From: Mixta calida
GTDB taxonomy: Bacteria; Pseudomonadota; Gammaproteobacteria; Enterobacterales; Enterobacteriaceae
DNA: 64,000 bases
Assembly: GCF_002953215.1 (NCBI RefSeq)
Contig: NZ_CP026378.1
Span: forward strand, 558,001-622,000
Direction of reading: 5' to 3'
A program made the position numbers and the translations under genes. Shown one piece after another: positions 1 through 9,287 of this stretch (positions are counted from its first letter, which is position 1; the number at the start of each line of letters is the position of its first letter). Under the pieces are notes generated by a model. The model was not told where the DNA came from. It ran no database searches and saw nothing but the letters and a program-made list of their open reading frames with translations.

Positions 1-1
1 C

Positions 2-2200
2 GGCCATGTAGAGAGCATTGATATGGTGCGTTCCGTGTTTTTCGGCCTGTTGATCACTCCCTGGGCGGTTTACTTTCTGTCGGTGGTGGTTGAACAGCTG
101 GAAGAGTCGCGTCAGCGGCTGGCGCGGCTGGTGGATAAGCTGGAGGAGATGCGCAAGCGCGATCTGGAACTAAACCAGCAGATGAAAGAGACCATCAGCC
201 AGCTAAATCAGGAGATTGCCGACCGTATCAAAGCGGAAGAGGCGCGTCTGCTGGTGGTGGACAAACTGAAAGAGGAAATGGCGCGGCGCGAGCAGGCGCA
301 GATAGAACTTGAACAGCAATCCTCTTTCCTGCGCTCTTTTCTCGATGCTTCCCCGGACCTCGTTTTCTATCGCAATATCGATCAGCAATTTTCCGGCTGC
401 AACCGCGCGATGGAGCTGCTGACCGGCAAAAGCGAAAAACAGCTCATCGGTCTGACGCCGAAAGAAGTTTATGATGAAGAGGCGGCGACCAAGGTTTTGG
501 AAACGGATGAGAAAGTTTTCCGCCATAACGTTTCTCTGACCTATGAACAGTGGCTGCAATATCCCGACGGGCGTAAAGCCTGTTTTGAAATCCGCAAAGT
601 GCCCTATTACGATCGCGTCGGTAAACGCAGCGGCCTGATGGGCTTCGGTCGTGACATTACCGAGCGTAAGCGCTATCAGGACGCGCTGGAAAACGCCAGC
701 CGCGAGAAGACGACCTTTATCTCGACTATCAGCCATGAGCTGCGCACGCCGCTTAACGGCATCGTTGGGCTGAGTCGGATTCTGTTGGATACCGATCTGA
801 ATCAGGAGCAGCTGAAATATCTCAAAACCATTCATGTCTCAGCGATAACGCTGGGCAATATTTTTAATGATGTTATTGAGATGGACAAAATCGAGCGGCG
901 TAAAGTGCAGCTTGATAACCAGCCGCTCGACTTCACCGGTTTTCTTGCCGATCTGGAAAACCTCTCCGGCCTGCTGGCGCAGCCGAAAGGCCTGAAATTT
1001 GTTCTGCAGCCTCATCTGCCGCTGCCGCATAAAATCATCGCCGACGGCACGCGCCTGCGTCAGATTTTATGGAACCTGATCGGCAATGCGGTGAAATTTA
1101 CTCAGCAGGGCGAAATAGTGGTTCGCGTCACTTATGAAAGGGAGCAGCTGCGTTTTGAAGTAGAAGATTCGGGCATGGGCATCCCGCTTGATGAGCAGGA
1201 TAAAATTTTTGCCATGTACTATCAGGTGAAGGATCAGCATGGCGGCAAGCCCGCTACCGGCACTGGTATCGGGCTGGCGGTTTCACGCCGTCTGGCGCAG
1301 GCGATGGGCGGCGATATTACCGTACGCAGTGCGCCGGGAGAAGGCTCCTGCTTTACGGTTACGCTGAATGCGCCGCGCGTTGCGGAAGAGGTAGAAGATG
1401 AGCAGCTGGCTGACGAAATGCCGCTGCCTGCGCTACACGTGCTGCTGGTTGAAGATATTGAGCTGAACGTCGTGGTGGCGCGCTCGGTACTTGAGAAGCT
1501 GGGCAACAGTGTAGAAGTGGCGATGACCGGCCAGGCGGCGTTGGATATGTTTGATCCCGATGAGTTCGACCTGGTGCTGCTGGATATCCAACTGCCCGAT
1601 ATGACGGGGCTGGACGTGGCGCGCGCCATTCATCAGCGCTTTAAAGGGGAGCGGCTACCGCCGTTAGTCGCATTGACGGCGAACGTGCTGAAAGACAAAA
1701 AAGAGTATCTGGAAGCCGGCATGGATGATGTTCTCAGCAAGCCGCTGGCGGTGCCGGCGTTAACCGCGATGATTAAAAAATTCTGGGACTATCAGGATGA
1801 CGCAGTGGCTGACGTCCCTGAGCGTATGGATGACAAAAAGCTGGCGCTTCTCGATCTACCGATGCTGGAACAGTATATCGAGCTGGTCGGCCCGTCGCTG
1901 ATCACCCGTAGCCTGGATATGTTTGAACAGATGATGCCGGGTTATCTGGCGGTGCTGGATTCTAATATGATGGCGCGCGATCAAAAGGGCATTACTGAAG
2001 AAGGGCATAAAATCAAAGGCGCTGCGGGCTCGGTGGGCTTGCAGCACTTGCAACAGCTATCGAAACAGATTCAGAGCCCGGAATTGCCTGCATGGTGGGA
2101 TAACGTACAGGAGTGGATCGACGAGCTGAAGCAAGAATGGCGACACGATGTGGCGATATTACGTGAATGGATTGAAAAGCAGGAAGCAGAAAAAAAATGA
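2..2200 (+). CDS. arcB: Aerobic respiration control sensor kinase ArcB (5' end outside window)
   Basis: Tripartite hybrid sensor kinase that reads quinone redox state and phosphorylates ArcA. The frame is open from base 2, encoding residues that match E. coli ArcB just ahead of its second membrane segment, so about 45-50 N-terminal residues lie upstream of the window; the first ATG at 23 is internal. In order: the end of the membrane segment, a coiled coil, a PAS domain, the HisKA box with the phospho-His codon at 734-736, the HATPase domain, a receiver with the Asp codon at 1583-1585, and a C-terminal Hpt domain with its His codon at 2006-2008. All three phosphorelay residues are intact. The stop codon overlaps the 3' end of the convergent ArcZ RNA. 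In E. coli ArcZ represses arcB mRNA. Confidence 0.97.
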   Translation, partial: GHVESIDMVRSVFFGLLITPWAVYFLSVVVEQLEESRQRLARLVDKLEEMRKRDLELNQQMKETISQLNQEIADRIKAEEARLLVVDKLKEEMARREQAQIELEQQSSFLRSFLDASPDLVFYRNIDQQFSGCNRAMELLTGKSEKQLIGLTPKEVYDEEAATKVLETDEKVFRHNVSLTYEQWLQYPDGRKACFEIRKVPYYDRVGKRSGLMGFGRDITERKRYQDALENASREKTTFISTISHELRTPLNGIVGLSRILLDTDLNQEQLKYLKTIHVSAITLGNIFNDVIEMDKIERRKVQLDNQPLDFTGFLADLENLSGLLAQPKGLKFVLQPHLPLPHKIIADGTRLRQILWNLIGNAVKFTQQGEIVVRVTYEREQLRFEVEDSGMGIPLDEQDKIFAMYYQVKDQHGGKPATGTGIGLAVSRRLAQAMGGDITVRSAPGEGSCFTVTLNAPRVAEEVEDEQLADEMPLPALHVLLVEDIELNVVVARSVLEKLGNSVEVAMTGQAALDMFDPDEFDLVLLDIQLPDMTGLDVARAIHQRFKGERLPPLVALTANVLKDKKEYLEAGMDDVLSKPLAVPALTAMIKKFWDYQDDAVADVPERMDDKKLALLDLPMLEQYIELVGPSLITRSLDMFEQMMPGYLAVLDSNMMARDQKGITEEGHKIKGAAGSVGLQHLQQLSKQIQSPELPAWWDNVQEWIDELKQEWRHDVAILREWIEKQEAEKK

Positions 2201-2315
2201 CCCCGGCTTGTGCCGGGGTGCGCGAATACTGCGCCAACACCAGGGAAAAGGTTTGCTCAAGCCATTCTTAGAAGAGTTAACAAGCGGCACAAGCATGGTA
2301 TTGGGTAACGCTTTG
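2191..2315 (-). ncRNA. arcZ: ArcZ small regulatory RNA
   Basis: On the minus strand the segment 2250-2191 reads as the conserved 3' portion of E. coli ArcZ: a CCCTGGTGTTGGCGCAG seed region, then a CCCCGGC/GCCGGGG terminator hairpin (2201-2217) and a T-run (2197-2190). It is convergent with arcB and touches its stop codon, as in E. coli. ArcZ is an Hfq-dependent RNA that activates rpoS and represses arcB and many other mRNAs, and is processed to a 3' fragment of about 55 nt. The 5' part is diverged but keeps a TGTGCC-CTTGT-AACTC pattern at 2291-2272. The 5' end near 2312-2315 is placed only by alignment to the roughly 121-nt E. coli RNA. Confidence 0.9.
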
Positions 2316-2319
2316 ACAC

Positions 2320-3049
2320 ACCTTAGCAAATCTCACAGTATCTGTTAAAAGATTCATTAAAATATGTGATGTAGGCCAGCGTTGACACCCAGAAAACATT
2401 AATTTAATGACACAGTCAAGCAAGAAATTAACTAAGGCCCTATATTGGCGTCAAATTAAGCTTTTGTAAAGGATTTCATTGCAAAAAACTTTCATCGTCC
2501 AGCGTCAATATTCAGGTACGCTTTTTTTGGCTTTACCCGTTACACTTGATGAGCATCACTTTTACATAATGCCTTGTAATTTAAAAAAATAGCTCTCATG
2601 ACAAGTGCGCTGGTGCGCCGCAAAAAAGTTCAGCTTATGGGTGAGCTCTGCTCATTTCAGTGCTTAACGCAGCCTGTAAGGACAGGGCGTTAAAACGCTT
2701 AATTATCCATGTTTAAAAAACGTCAAATTGTCCGCTGAAAAGCATCTTTACTTGAAATTATTTTGTCTTTTCTTTAGTTAACATGGTCACTTATCAGGCG
2801 TTCCATAAGGGGTTTAAATGTTTTTCCTTATGGGTAATCATAAGGCTTCAGGCTGAATTCCTGTAAAAGCAGCAGGGTGTCTAAACTTTGGAACCGATTC
2901 CTAAGACATGGAACCTATTGATGTTTGAAGAAATTAACAAAATATGAATTTCTGAATCAGCAAATTTGGCCGCAAAAAGCGCTGTTTTATCATTACACGA
3001 CCGTAATAACTTCAGGGCCAGTCATGGCAGTAACGAGAGCAATTGATAA
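2320..3049. other. Long AT-rich intergenic region where elbB would be expected
   Basis: No frame here resembles a known protein. In E. coli elbB sits between arcZ/arcB and mtgA; no ElbB-like residues are recognisable in any frame, so the gene is absent rather than freshly broken. Visible elements are the candidate promoter at 2382-2410, a 37-codon TTG frame with a Shine-Dalgarno-like AAAGGA (2479-2592), a stem at 2666-2691, an 8-bp inverted repeat CCATAAGG/CCTTATGG (2803-2810, 2826-2833) and two TGGAACC copies near 2890-2920. Confidence 0.6.
2382..2410 (+). promoter_or_regulatory. Candidate sigma-70 promoter in the arcZ-mtgA gap
   Basis: A perfect TTGACA -35 (2382-2387) lies 17 bases before TAATGA (2405-2410, 4 of 6 matches to TATAAT). 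It would start a plus-strand transcript near 2417, away from ArcZ. The segment 2398-2412 (ATTAATTTAATGACA) resembles the ArcA box GTTAATTAAATGTTA at 11 of 15 positions and overlaps the -10, so ArcA control of this promoter is possible. No known gene follows for 660 bases. Confidence 0.4.
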
Positions 3050-3079
3050 GTGAAAAAAAAACGGATTGGACAGGATCGT

Positions 3080-3796
3080 ATGGGTATCGGTAAAGGACAA
3101 CTGTTAAGCTTTTGCAAACGCTGGCTGCTGCGCCTGATCGTTTCGATCGTCGGCTTATGGCTGGCCGGGATCGTACTATTTGCTTTTTTGCCGGTCCCTT
3201 TTTCAGCAGTGATGGCGGAGCGGCAGGTCGGCGTCTGGCTTAAAGGGGAGTTTTCCTGGGTTGCGCACTCTGACTGGGTGTCGAGAGAGGAGATATCCCC
3301 CTGGATGCTGCTGGCAGTCATCGCCGCAGAAGATCAAAAATTTCCTCAGCATTGGGGGTTTGATGTAGAGGCGATCGAGTCGGTGCTGGATAAGCAGAAT
3401 GGACGGATGCGCGGCGCCTCTACGCTTTCACAGCAAACGGCGAAAAATCTCTTTCTTTGGGATGGCCGTAGTTGGCTGCGTAAAGGGCTGGAGGCCGGGC
3501 TGACGCTGGGACTGGAAGGCGTATGGAGTAAAAGGCGTATCCTGACGGTGTACCTGAATATCGCCGAGTTTGGCGATGGCATATTTGGCGTAGAGGCGGC
3601 GGCGCAGCGCTATTTTCATAAGCCCGCCAGCCGACTGACGATGACAGAAGCGGCGCTGCTGGCCGCCGTTCTGCCTAATCCGCTGCGTTTCCGCGCGGAT
3701 GCGCCTTCTGGCTATGTGCGTCAGCGGCAGGCATGGATCATGCGGCAGATGCGTCAACTGGGCGGCACAACATATATTCAGCAGCACCGCCTGTAA
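3080..3796 (+). CDS. mtgA: Monofunctional biosynthetic peptidoglycan transglycosylase MtgA
   Basis: Inner-membrane GT51 glycosyltransferase that polymerises lipid II into glycan strands without transpeptidation. Starting at the ATG at 3080 gives 238 aa: a membrane anchor at about residues 13-38, then the GT51 domain with the catalytic Glu in [14 protein letters not shown] (Glu84), [12 protein letters not shown] and the [10 protein letters not shown] motif. This start aligns with the E. coli N terminus and follows an AGGA. A GTG at 3050 would add 10 residues. The stop lies 4 bases from the convergent ptsO stop, with no terminator hairpin between them. Confidence 0.95.
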   Translation: MGIGKGQLLSFCKRWLLRLIVSIVGLWLAGIVLFAFLPVPFSAVMAERQVGVWLKGEFSWVAHSDWVSREEISPWMLLAVIAAEDQKFPQHWGFDVEAIESVLDKQNGRMRGASTLSQQTAKNLFLWDGRSWLRKGLEAGLTLGLEGVWSKRRILTVYLNIAEFGDGIFGVEAAAQRYFHKPASRLTMTEAALLAAVLPNPLRFRADAPSGYVRQRQAWIMRQMRQLGGTTYIQQHRL

Positions 3797-3800
3797 CGAC

Positions 3801-4073
3801 TTATTCTTCGTCGAAGCCCGCTTCAAACAGCTCAATGACTGCCGCCAGCGCCTGCTCTTCCTGCGGGCCGGTGGCTTCAATTTCAATGTGGCCGCCTTTA
3901 GCCGAATCGAGCATCAGCAACGCAATCACGCTGCTGGCTTCCGCCTCGGTGCCCGCCTCATTACGCAGCAGCACTTCAGCGTCAAAACTTTGTACCAGTT
4001 CAAACAGCTTCATCGCGGGGCGGGCATGCATGCCCAGCTTATTTTTAATTTCAACGGTTTGCCTGACTGTCAT
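3801..4073 (-). CDS. ptsO: Nitrogen-related HPr-like phosphocarrier NPr
   Basis: 90-aa phosphocarrier of the regulatory nitrogen PTS, moving phosphate from PtsP to PtsN. The phosphorylated histidine is His16 in the LGMHARPA motif. A Ser-containing segment follows near residue 48 (SSVIALLML), where classical HPr carries its regulatory serine. The ATG overlaps the rapZ stop by 4 bases, implying translational coupling. It is the last gene of the rpoN-hpf-ptsN-rapZ-ptsO cluster. Confidence 0.96.
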   Translation of the reverse strand: MTVRQTVEIKNKLGMHARPAMKLFELVQSFDAEVLLRNEAGTEAEASSVIALLMLDSAKGGHIEIEATGPQEEQALAAVIELFEAGFDEE

Positions 4074-4924
4074 GATTTGCGTTTTTCCAGCGTGCGATGG
4101 CGGGATTGCACATTCTTGCCGCGCGAACGGAAATAGTCGGCGAGCTGTTCGGCAATATAGACGGAACGGTGTTTGCCGCCAGTGCAGCCAATGGCGACGG
4201 TCAGATAACTGCGATTATTGGTTTCCAGCATCGGCAGCCATAATTCGAGATAGCTGCGCGTCTGGTAGATAAAGTTATGCACCTCAGTGTGACGATCGAG
4301 AAAGGCCGCTACGGGTCTGTCGAGGCCTGTCATCGGACGCAGCTTTGGGTCCCAGTGCGGGTTAGGCAGAAAGCGCACGTCAAAAACATAGTCGGCGTCG
4401 ATAGGGATGCCATGCTTAAAACCGAAAGATTCAAATACCATCGTGAGTTCGCGCTCGCGCTTGCCGAGCAGACGCGTACGCAGCATCTCCGCCAGTTCAT
4501 GCACCGACATTTCCGACGTATCGACAATCAGATCGGCGCGCGATCGCAGTGGCTCCAGAAGATCGTTTTCTTCATCGATAGCGCTTTCCAGCGACAGGTT
4601 TTTGCTGGAGAGCGGATGCAAACGGCGGGTATCGCTGTAGCGACGGATTAAGGTGTTGCGGTCCGCGTCCAGGAACAGCAGCTGCGGCGAAAAGCTGCCG
4701 GGCAGGCTGGTCAGCGCCTTTTCCAGCACATCCGGCGACTCCGGCATATTACGCACATCTATACTGACGGCGGCCGAGATATTACGTGCAGCCAGCGAAT
4801 TCGCCAGATCGGGCAGGAGTGTTACCGGCAGGTTGTCCACACAGTAAAAACCCATATCTTCCAGCGCGCGTAACGCGACAGATTTCCCTGAGCCTGAACG
4901 ACCGCTGACGATCATCAGCACCAT
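4070..4924 (-). CDS. rapZ: RNase adapter protein RapZ
   Basis: 284-aa RNA-binding adapter that in E. coli presents the small RNA GlmZ to RNase E and so tunes GlmS synthesis. The N-terminal P-loop is GRSGSGKS at residues 8-15. The C-terminal domain keeps the [10 protein letters not shown] segment, and the protein ends in a Lys/Arg-rich tail. The start at 4924 is preceded by GGGGAG and gives the E. coli length; the frame stays open for 13 more codons upstream, but without homology. glmM, in the same amino-sugar pathway, lies at 28934. Confidence 0.96.
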   Translation of the reverse strand: MVLMIVSGRSGSGKSVALRALEDMGFYCVDNLPVTLLPDLANSLAARNISAAVSIDVRNMPESPDVLEKALTSLPGSFSPQLLFLDADRNTLIRRYSDTRRLHPLSSKNLSLESAIDEENDLLEPLRSRADLIVDTSEMSVHELAEMLRTRLLGKRERELTMVFESFGFKHGIPIDADYVFDVRFLPNPHWDPKLRPMTGLDRPVAAFLDRHTEVHNFIYQTRSYLELWLPMLETNNRSYLTVAIGCTGGKHRSVYIAEQLADYFRSRGKNVQSRHRTLEKRKS

Positions 4925-4997
4925 TAAGTTGTCTCCCCATTCAACCTGCGCGACGGGCCGCAAGCCCGCCGTTCAGGCAAAAGTGCAAGCGTAGTAA

Positions 4998-5483
4998 TTA
5001 ATGATTCTCTTCCGGCGCTGCGGTAATGATCTCATACAGCTCTTCATCACTCTGCGCAGCCCGCAGACGACGGCATACCGTTTTGTCGGCCAGCCGTTTC
5101 GCCACCAGTGAAAGGGTATGCAGATGTGTTTTACATTGATCCGCCGGTACCAACAAGGCAAAAAGCAGATCAACCGGTTGATTATCAATAGCATCGAACC
5201 CGATTGGCTGATCGAGGCGGATAAATACGCCTACTGCACGCAGTGTATCCTCTTCCAGCTTTCCGTGCGGAATAGCGATGCCGTTGCCGATGCCGGTGCT
5301 GCCCATGCGCTCGCGCGTCAGGATCGCTTCAAACACCGTTTGGTGCGGCAGATTAAGCTGTTTGGCAGCCAGTTCACTGATGATTTCCAGTGCCCGCTTT
5401 TTGCTCTGGCAATGCACTCCGCTGCGGGTACAGTCAAGGTTAAGTACAGAGCTGAGTTCCAGTGAGAGTTCGTTGTTCATCAT
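4998..5483 (-). CDS. ptsN: PTS IIA-like nitrogen regulatory protein PtsN
   Basis: 161-aa EIIA(Ntr), the end acceptor of the nitrogen PTS; it regulates potassium uptake systems and other targets. The phosphorylation site is His73 in IPHGKLEE. The start at 5483 aligns with E. coli PtsN; the next codon is also ATG (5480), and the Shine-Dalgarno sequence is poor (AAGTGA). The upstream in-frame extension is unlike the family. An intrinsic terminator-like hairpin (5582-5608) separates ptsN from hpf. Confidence 0.95.
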   Translation of the reverse strand: MMNNELSLELSSVLNLDCTRSGVHCQSKKRALEIISELAAKQLNLPHQTVFEAILTRERMGSTGIGNGIAIPHGKLEEDTLRAVGVFIRLDQPIGFDAIDNQPVDLLFALLVPADQCKTHLHTLSLVAKRLADKTVCRRLRAAQSDEELYEIITAAPEENH

Positions 5484-5581
5484 AGTTTCACTTGCGTGTT
5501 CACATTTACTGGCGCATCGCGCTACTTTACGCGTCTTACGATGAGAAAAGCAGTAAAAATTTGCCAGCGTGGCGTGAATGG

Positions 5582-5608
5582 AAAAACGGGGCGAAAAAGA
5601 TCGCCCCA
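5582..5608 (-). terminator. Intrinsic terminator or attenuator between hpf and ptsN
   Basis: On the minus strand GGGGCGA (5607-5601, read as complement) pairs with TCGCCCC across a 6-base loop and is followed by GTTTTTC. It lies inside the rpoN-hpf-ptsN-rapZ-ptsO cluster, so part of the transcription may stop after hpf. Confidence 0.65.
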
Positions 5609-5661
5609 CGATAGTGCCGCATTACTACAAGCGGCCCGTTCTTCCTTCCGCCTTGCGAAGG

Positions 5662-5949
5662 TTAGTGTTGTTTTAACTTGTCTTTATGCCGGGTTAGCTG
5701 ACGAGAAAGCTTATCGATCAAGCCATCAATCGCCGCGTACATATCATTAGCCTCAGAAGTCGCATGCAGTTCGCCGCCGCTGACGTGCAGCGTCGCTTCC
5801 GCTATCTGCTGCACTCGCTCTACCTTCAGCACAACGTGGACCTGGGTTATCCGGTCTGAATATTGTTCCAGCTTGGCAAACTTAGTGTTTACAAACTCGC
5901 GCAAAGCTGGCGTGATTTCAATGTGTTGCCCGGTAATATTGAGCTGCAT
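5662..5949 (-). CDS. hpf: Ribosome hibernation promoting factor HPF
   Basis: 95-aa short-form hibernation factor that binds the 30S decoding region and supports 100S dimer formation in stationary phase. It starts with MQLNITG and ends in a basic segment, RQLTRHKDKLKQH, as in E. coli. The ATG at 5949 is preceded by GGAAG at good spacing; a 9-residue upstream extension has no family support. It sits 23 bases after rpoN. Confidence 0.96.
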   Translation of the reverse strand: MQLNITGQHIEITPALREFVNTKFAKLEQYSDRITQVHVVLKVERVQQIAEATLHVSGGELHATSEANDMYAAIDGLIDKLSRQLTRHKDKLKQH

Positions 5950-5972
5950 AGCGTCTTCCTTCTCAGTGAGTA

Positions 5973-7409
5973 TCAAACCAGCTGTTTACGCTGGTTTGAT
6001 GGCGGGATGGATAAAGACTCTCGGTACTTTGCGACGGTGCGGCGCGCCACCATAATGCCCTGTTCGGACAGCATAGAGGTGAGCTTGCTGTCGCTCAGCG
6101 GTTTGGCGGGGTTCTCCGCCGAGATGAGTTTTTTCACCAGCGCGCGGATCGCCGTGGAGGAAGCTTCGCCGCCGCCCTCGGTATTGACGTGGCTGGAGAA
6201 AAAATATTTCAGTTCGAAAATACCGCGCGGGCTGTGCAGGTATTTTTGCGTCGTTACGCGGGAAATGGTTGATTCATGCATGTCGACCGCCTGAGCGATA
6301 TCTGCCAGCACCATCGGGCGCATGAACTCCTCTCCCTGTTCAAAGAAGGCCTGCTGCTGCTCGACGATACAGCGCGTGACTTTCAGCAACGTATCGTTCC
6401 GGCTTTCCAGGCTTTTAATCAGCCATTTCGCTTCCTGCAGATTGGTGCGAATAAACTGACTGTCGCTATCGTTGCGCGTTGAGTTGCCCAGCGCCGCGTA
6501 TTGCTGGTTGATATTCAGCCGCGGCACGCTGTCGCTGTTGAGCTCTACTGTCCAGCGGTTGCCGATTTTGCGCACCAGTACGTCGGGAATGACATATTCC
6601 GGTTCGCTGGTGTTTACCGACTGCCCTGGTCGCGGATCGAGCGACTGGATCAGCGCCATCGCCTCTTTCAATACATCTTCTTTCAGGCGGGTGACGCGCA
6701 TCAGACTGCGGAAATCATGGTTTGCCAGCAGATCGAGATGCTCGCTGACAATCAGCTGCGCCTCCGTCAGCCATGGCGTATCGCTGGCGAACTGCGAAAG
6801 CTGCACCAGCAGGCAATCGCGCAGATCGCGGGCGCCAACGCCAACAGGATCGAAACGCTGCACGCGCTTCAGCACCGCCTCGACTTCATCCAGCGCCACC
6901 TCTTCATCGCCCATGCTATCGCGGATTTCATCCAGCGTGACGGTGAGATAGCCGGTATCGTCAATGGCATCGACAATCGAGGTGGCGATGGCGCGATCGG
7001 TATCGGTAAACGGCGTCAGCTCCACCTGCCACATCAGGTAATCCTGCAGCGACTGGGTGGTTTCACCCTGGTAGACCGGCAGTTCGTCGTCGCGATAGTC
7101 GGTACCGGTGCCGGACGGCGTGCCGGCGGTGTAGATCTCGTCCCAGGTGGCGTCAAGCGGCAACTCCTCCGGCATATCCTTCTGCTCCAGCGCCTCCCGC
7201 GTATCGAGCGTTTCACTCTCGGTATACTCGCGGGAATCCACCTCTTCATGGACATTATCGGTCTGCTCAAGCAACGGGTTGCTCTCCAGCGCCAGCTGAA
7301 TCTCCTGTTGGAGCTCCAGCGTAGAGAGCTGTAGCAGGCGAATAGCCTGCTGCAGCTGCGGCGTCATGGCGAGCTGTTGGCTGAGCCTGAGTTGCAAACC
7401 TTGCTTCAT
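5973..7409 (-). CDS. rpoN: RNA polymerase sigma-54 factor RpoN
   Basis: 478-aa sigma-54 factor that directs RNA polymerase to -24/-12 promoters together with AAA+ enhancer-binding proteins. The Gln-rich region I (about residues 1-50) contacts activators, an acidic stretch spans residues 50-110, a helix-turn-helix lies near residues 367-386, and the signature RpoN box [10 protein letters not shown] is at about 455-464. It sits between lptB and hpf as in other Enterobacterales, 48 bases after lptB. Confidence 0.98.
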   Translation of the reverse strand: MKQGLQLRLSQQLAMTPQLQQAIRLLQLSTLELQQEIQLALESNPLLEQTDNVHEEVDSREYTESETLDTREALEQKDMPEELPLDATWDEIYTAGTPSGTGTDYRDDELPVYQGETTQSLQDYLMWQVELTPFTDTDRAIATSIVDAIDDTGYLTVTLDEIRDSMGDEEVALDEVEAVLKRVQRFDPVGVGARDLRDCLLVQLSQFASDTPWLTEAQLIVSEHLDLLANHDFRSLMRVTRLKEDVLKEAMALIQSLDPRPGQSVNTSEPEYVIPDVLVRKIGNRWTVELNSDSVPRLNINQQYAALGNSTRNDSDSQFIRTNLQEAKWLIKSLESRNDTLLKVTRCIVEQQQAFFEQGEEFMRPMVLADIAQAVDMHESTISRVTTQKYLHSPRGIFELKYFFSSHVNTEGGGEASSTAIRALVKKLISAENPAKPLSDSKLTSMLSEQGIMVARRTVAKYRESLSIPPSNQRKQLV

Positions 7410-7457
7410 ATTCAGAATAGCGTTTCCTGATAGCAGACTGTCATAACCGACACCATA

Positions 7458-8183
7458 TCAGAGTCTGAACTCTTCACCCAAATAGACGCGTTTCACCTGT
7501 TCATCGGCCAGAATCGCTTCCGGGGTGCCATGGGCGATCAGACGGCCCTGACTCACAATATAGGCGCGTTCGCAAACGGCCAGCGTCTCACGGACGTTAT
7601 GGTCGGTGATCAGCACGCCGAGACCGCTGTCACGCAGGTGTTCGATAATCTTTTTGATATCGATAACGGAGATCGGGTCGACGCCGGCGAAGGGTTCATC
7701 CAACAGGATGAATTTGGGGTTCGCCGCCAGCGCGCGCGCAATTTCCACACGACGCCGTTCGCCGCCGGAGAGCGCCTGGCCGAGACTGTCGCGCAGATGT
7801 TCAATATGGAATTCTTCCATCAGCTCGTTTGCGCGATCCTGACGCTGTTCGGTGGTCAGATCGTCGCGCACCTGCAGCACGGCCATCAGATTGTCATAGA
7901 CGCTGAGGCGACGGAATATCGACGCTTCCTGCGGCAGGTAGCCGATGCCGCGACGGGCGCGGGCATGGAGCGGTAAAATACTGATGTCTTCATCATCAAT
8001 CACGATGCGCCCGGCGTCGCGCGGCACAATGCCAACAACCATATAAAAGGTGGTGGTTTTGCCCGCGCCGTTTGGTCCCAGCAGACCGACGATTTCGCCC
8101 GATTTAACCTGCAGGCTGACATCTTCCACCACGCGGCGGCCTTTATAGGCTTTCGCCAGATTTTCAGCGAGTAGTGTTGCCAT
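7458..8183 (-). CDS. lptB: LPS export ABC transporter ATP-binding protein LptB
   Basis: 241-aa cytoplasmic ATPase of LptB2FGC, which drives LPS extraction from the inner membrane onto the Lpt bridge. Walker A is GPNGAGKT at residues 36-43, the ABC signature LSGGE at 138-142, Walker B FILLDEP at 158-164 and the H-loop His at 195. It lies 5 bases downstream of lptA in the kdsD-kdsC-lptC-lptA-lptB order typical of the locus. Confidence 0.98.
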   Translation of the reverse strand: MATLLAENLAKAYKGRRVVEDVSLQVKSGEIVGLLGPNGAGKTTTFYMVVGIVPRDAGRIVIDDEDISILPLHARARRGIGYLPQEASIFRRLSVYDNLMAVLQVRDDLTTEQRQDRANELMEEFHIEHLRDSLGQALSGGERRRVEIARALAANPKFILLDEPFAGVDPISVIDIKKIIEHLRDSGLGVLITDHNVRETLAVCERAYIVSQGRLIAHGTPEAILADEQVKRVYLGEEFRL

Positions 8184-8188
8184 ATGAA

Positions 8189-8740
8189 TCAGTTACTCTT
8201 CTGTTGGCCATTAGAGGCGCCGGATTTATCCTGCAGCTGCGAAGGCACCAGTACGGTTGTCACGCGCTTGTTCTGGCCCTGGCTAAACGCCTGCATTTTC
8301 TGCTCTTTCACCAAATAGGTGATACGATCGCCTTTGACATTGCTGTCCAGCTGCTCGATATAGGCGTTGCCCGTCAGTTCAACAAAATCCTTCGCCAGCT
8401 CATAATGCATCTTCTGAGCATGACCTTTTACCGGTTTGCCGTCGTCCTGCAGCTGATAAAAGGTCGCCGGCGTACCGTAAGCGTCAACGATGGTTTTGTT
8501 GCTGTCGCCGCCAGGACGCGTTACGACGACTTTATCGGCGGTAATTTTGATCGAACCCTGCGTCACGATCACATTACCGGTAAAGGTCGCGACGTTGCCT
8601 TGCAGATCCAGCGCCTGGTTAGCGGAATCGATATTAACGGGCTTTTCGGAGTCGCCCGTTAATGCCAGAGCCGGAACGCTGGCGGCCAGCAGGGTAGTGA
8701 TAAGCAGAAGCTTAAGGCTGTTGTTGTGCATTGATTTCAT
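8189..8740 (-). CDS. lptA: LPS transport periplasmic protein LptA
   Basis: 183-aa periplasmic protein with a signal peptide ending near ALAL. It forms the beta-jellyroll bridge carrying LPS between LptC and LptD. The conserved core includes [12 protein letters not shown] and [16 protein letters not shown]. The start is set at the ATG at 8740, which overlaps the end of lptC by 29 bases, much as in E. coli. A TTG at 8761 (7 residues longer) and an ATG at 8731 are alternatives. Confidence 0.95.
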   Translation of the reverse strand: MKSMHNNSLKLLLITTLLAASVPALALTGDSEKPVNIDSANQALDLQGNVATFTGNVIVTQGSIKITADKVVVTRPGGDSNKTIVDAYGTPATFYQLQDDGKPVKGHAQKMHYELAKDFVELTGNAYIEQLDSNVKGDRITYLVKEQKMQAFSQGQNKRVTTVLVPSQLQDKSGASNGQQKSN

Positions 8741-9287
8741 AATTAGTTTTGACCTTTTCAATCAGCTCGGCCGTTTTCGTCCGTAAATTACCGCGCATTT
8801 TCATACCAGTAGAATTAAAGCCGCGGCCATAAAGTGTTACCTGGTCGTCAGACTGCACATCCTGCGTCACCAGATTGACCTGCGCATTATCGGTTTTAAT
8901 CCGCTCAAGCTGAGCGTCTTTCGTCAGGCTGTTGACTTCAACGTGACCATAGAGATAAAGCATGCGGTCTTTTGTCAGTTTGGCTTTATCCGCGCGTACT
9001 GACCAGGCAGGGATCTTGTTTTCGTCATAGGTGGTCATCAGCGGATTATCGAACCAGCTGATCTCATCGGTCGAAAAATAGGTCACCTTATCCGAAACCA
9101 ACTTGTAGCTGAGACTGCCTGCCGGGTTATAGACCACGGTGCTGGAGTTTGCACTGGTATAGGTCGGTTCCTGATTATTGGTTTCCTGCGGCCCCTGGTT
9201 TTCATCATTGCCGGCGAGATTCCAGCCGAGCAAGATAATGGCGATCAATGCCAGCAGTAACGTTATCCAACGCCTGGTTTTACTCAT
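8712..9287 (-). CDS. lptC: LPS export inner-membrane protein LptC
   Basis: 191-aa bitopic protein with one N-terminal membrane helix (about residues 7-25) and a periplasmic jellyroll that receives LPS from LptB2FG and hands it to LptA. The ATG overlaps the kdsC stop by 4 bases and the 3' end overlaps lptA, so the three genes are translationally linked. Confidence 0.96.
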   Translation of the reverse strand: MSKTRRWITLLLALIAIILLGWNLAGNDENQGPQETNNQEPTYTSANSSTVVYNPAGSLSYKLVSDKVTYFSTDEISWFDNPLMTTYDENKIPAWSVRADKAKLTKDRMLYLYGHVEVNSLTKDAQLERIKTDNAQVNLVTQDVQSDDQVTLYGRGFNSTGMKMRGNLRTKTAELIEKVKTNYEINAQQQP

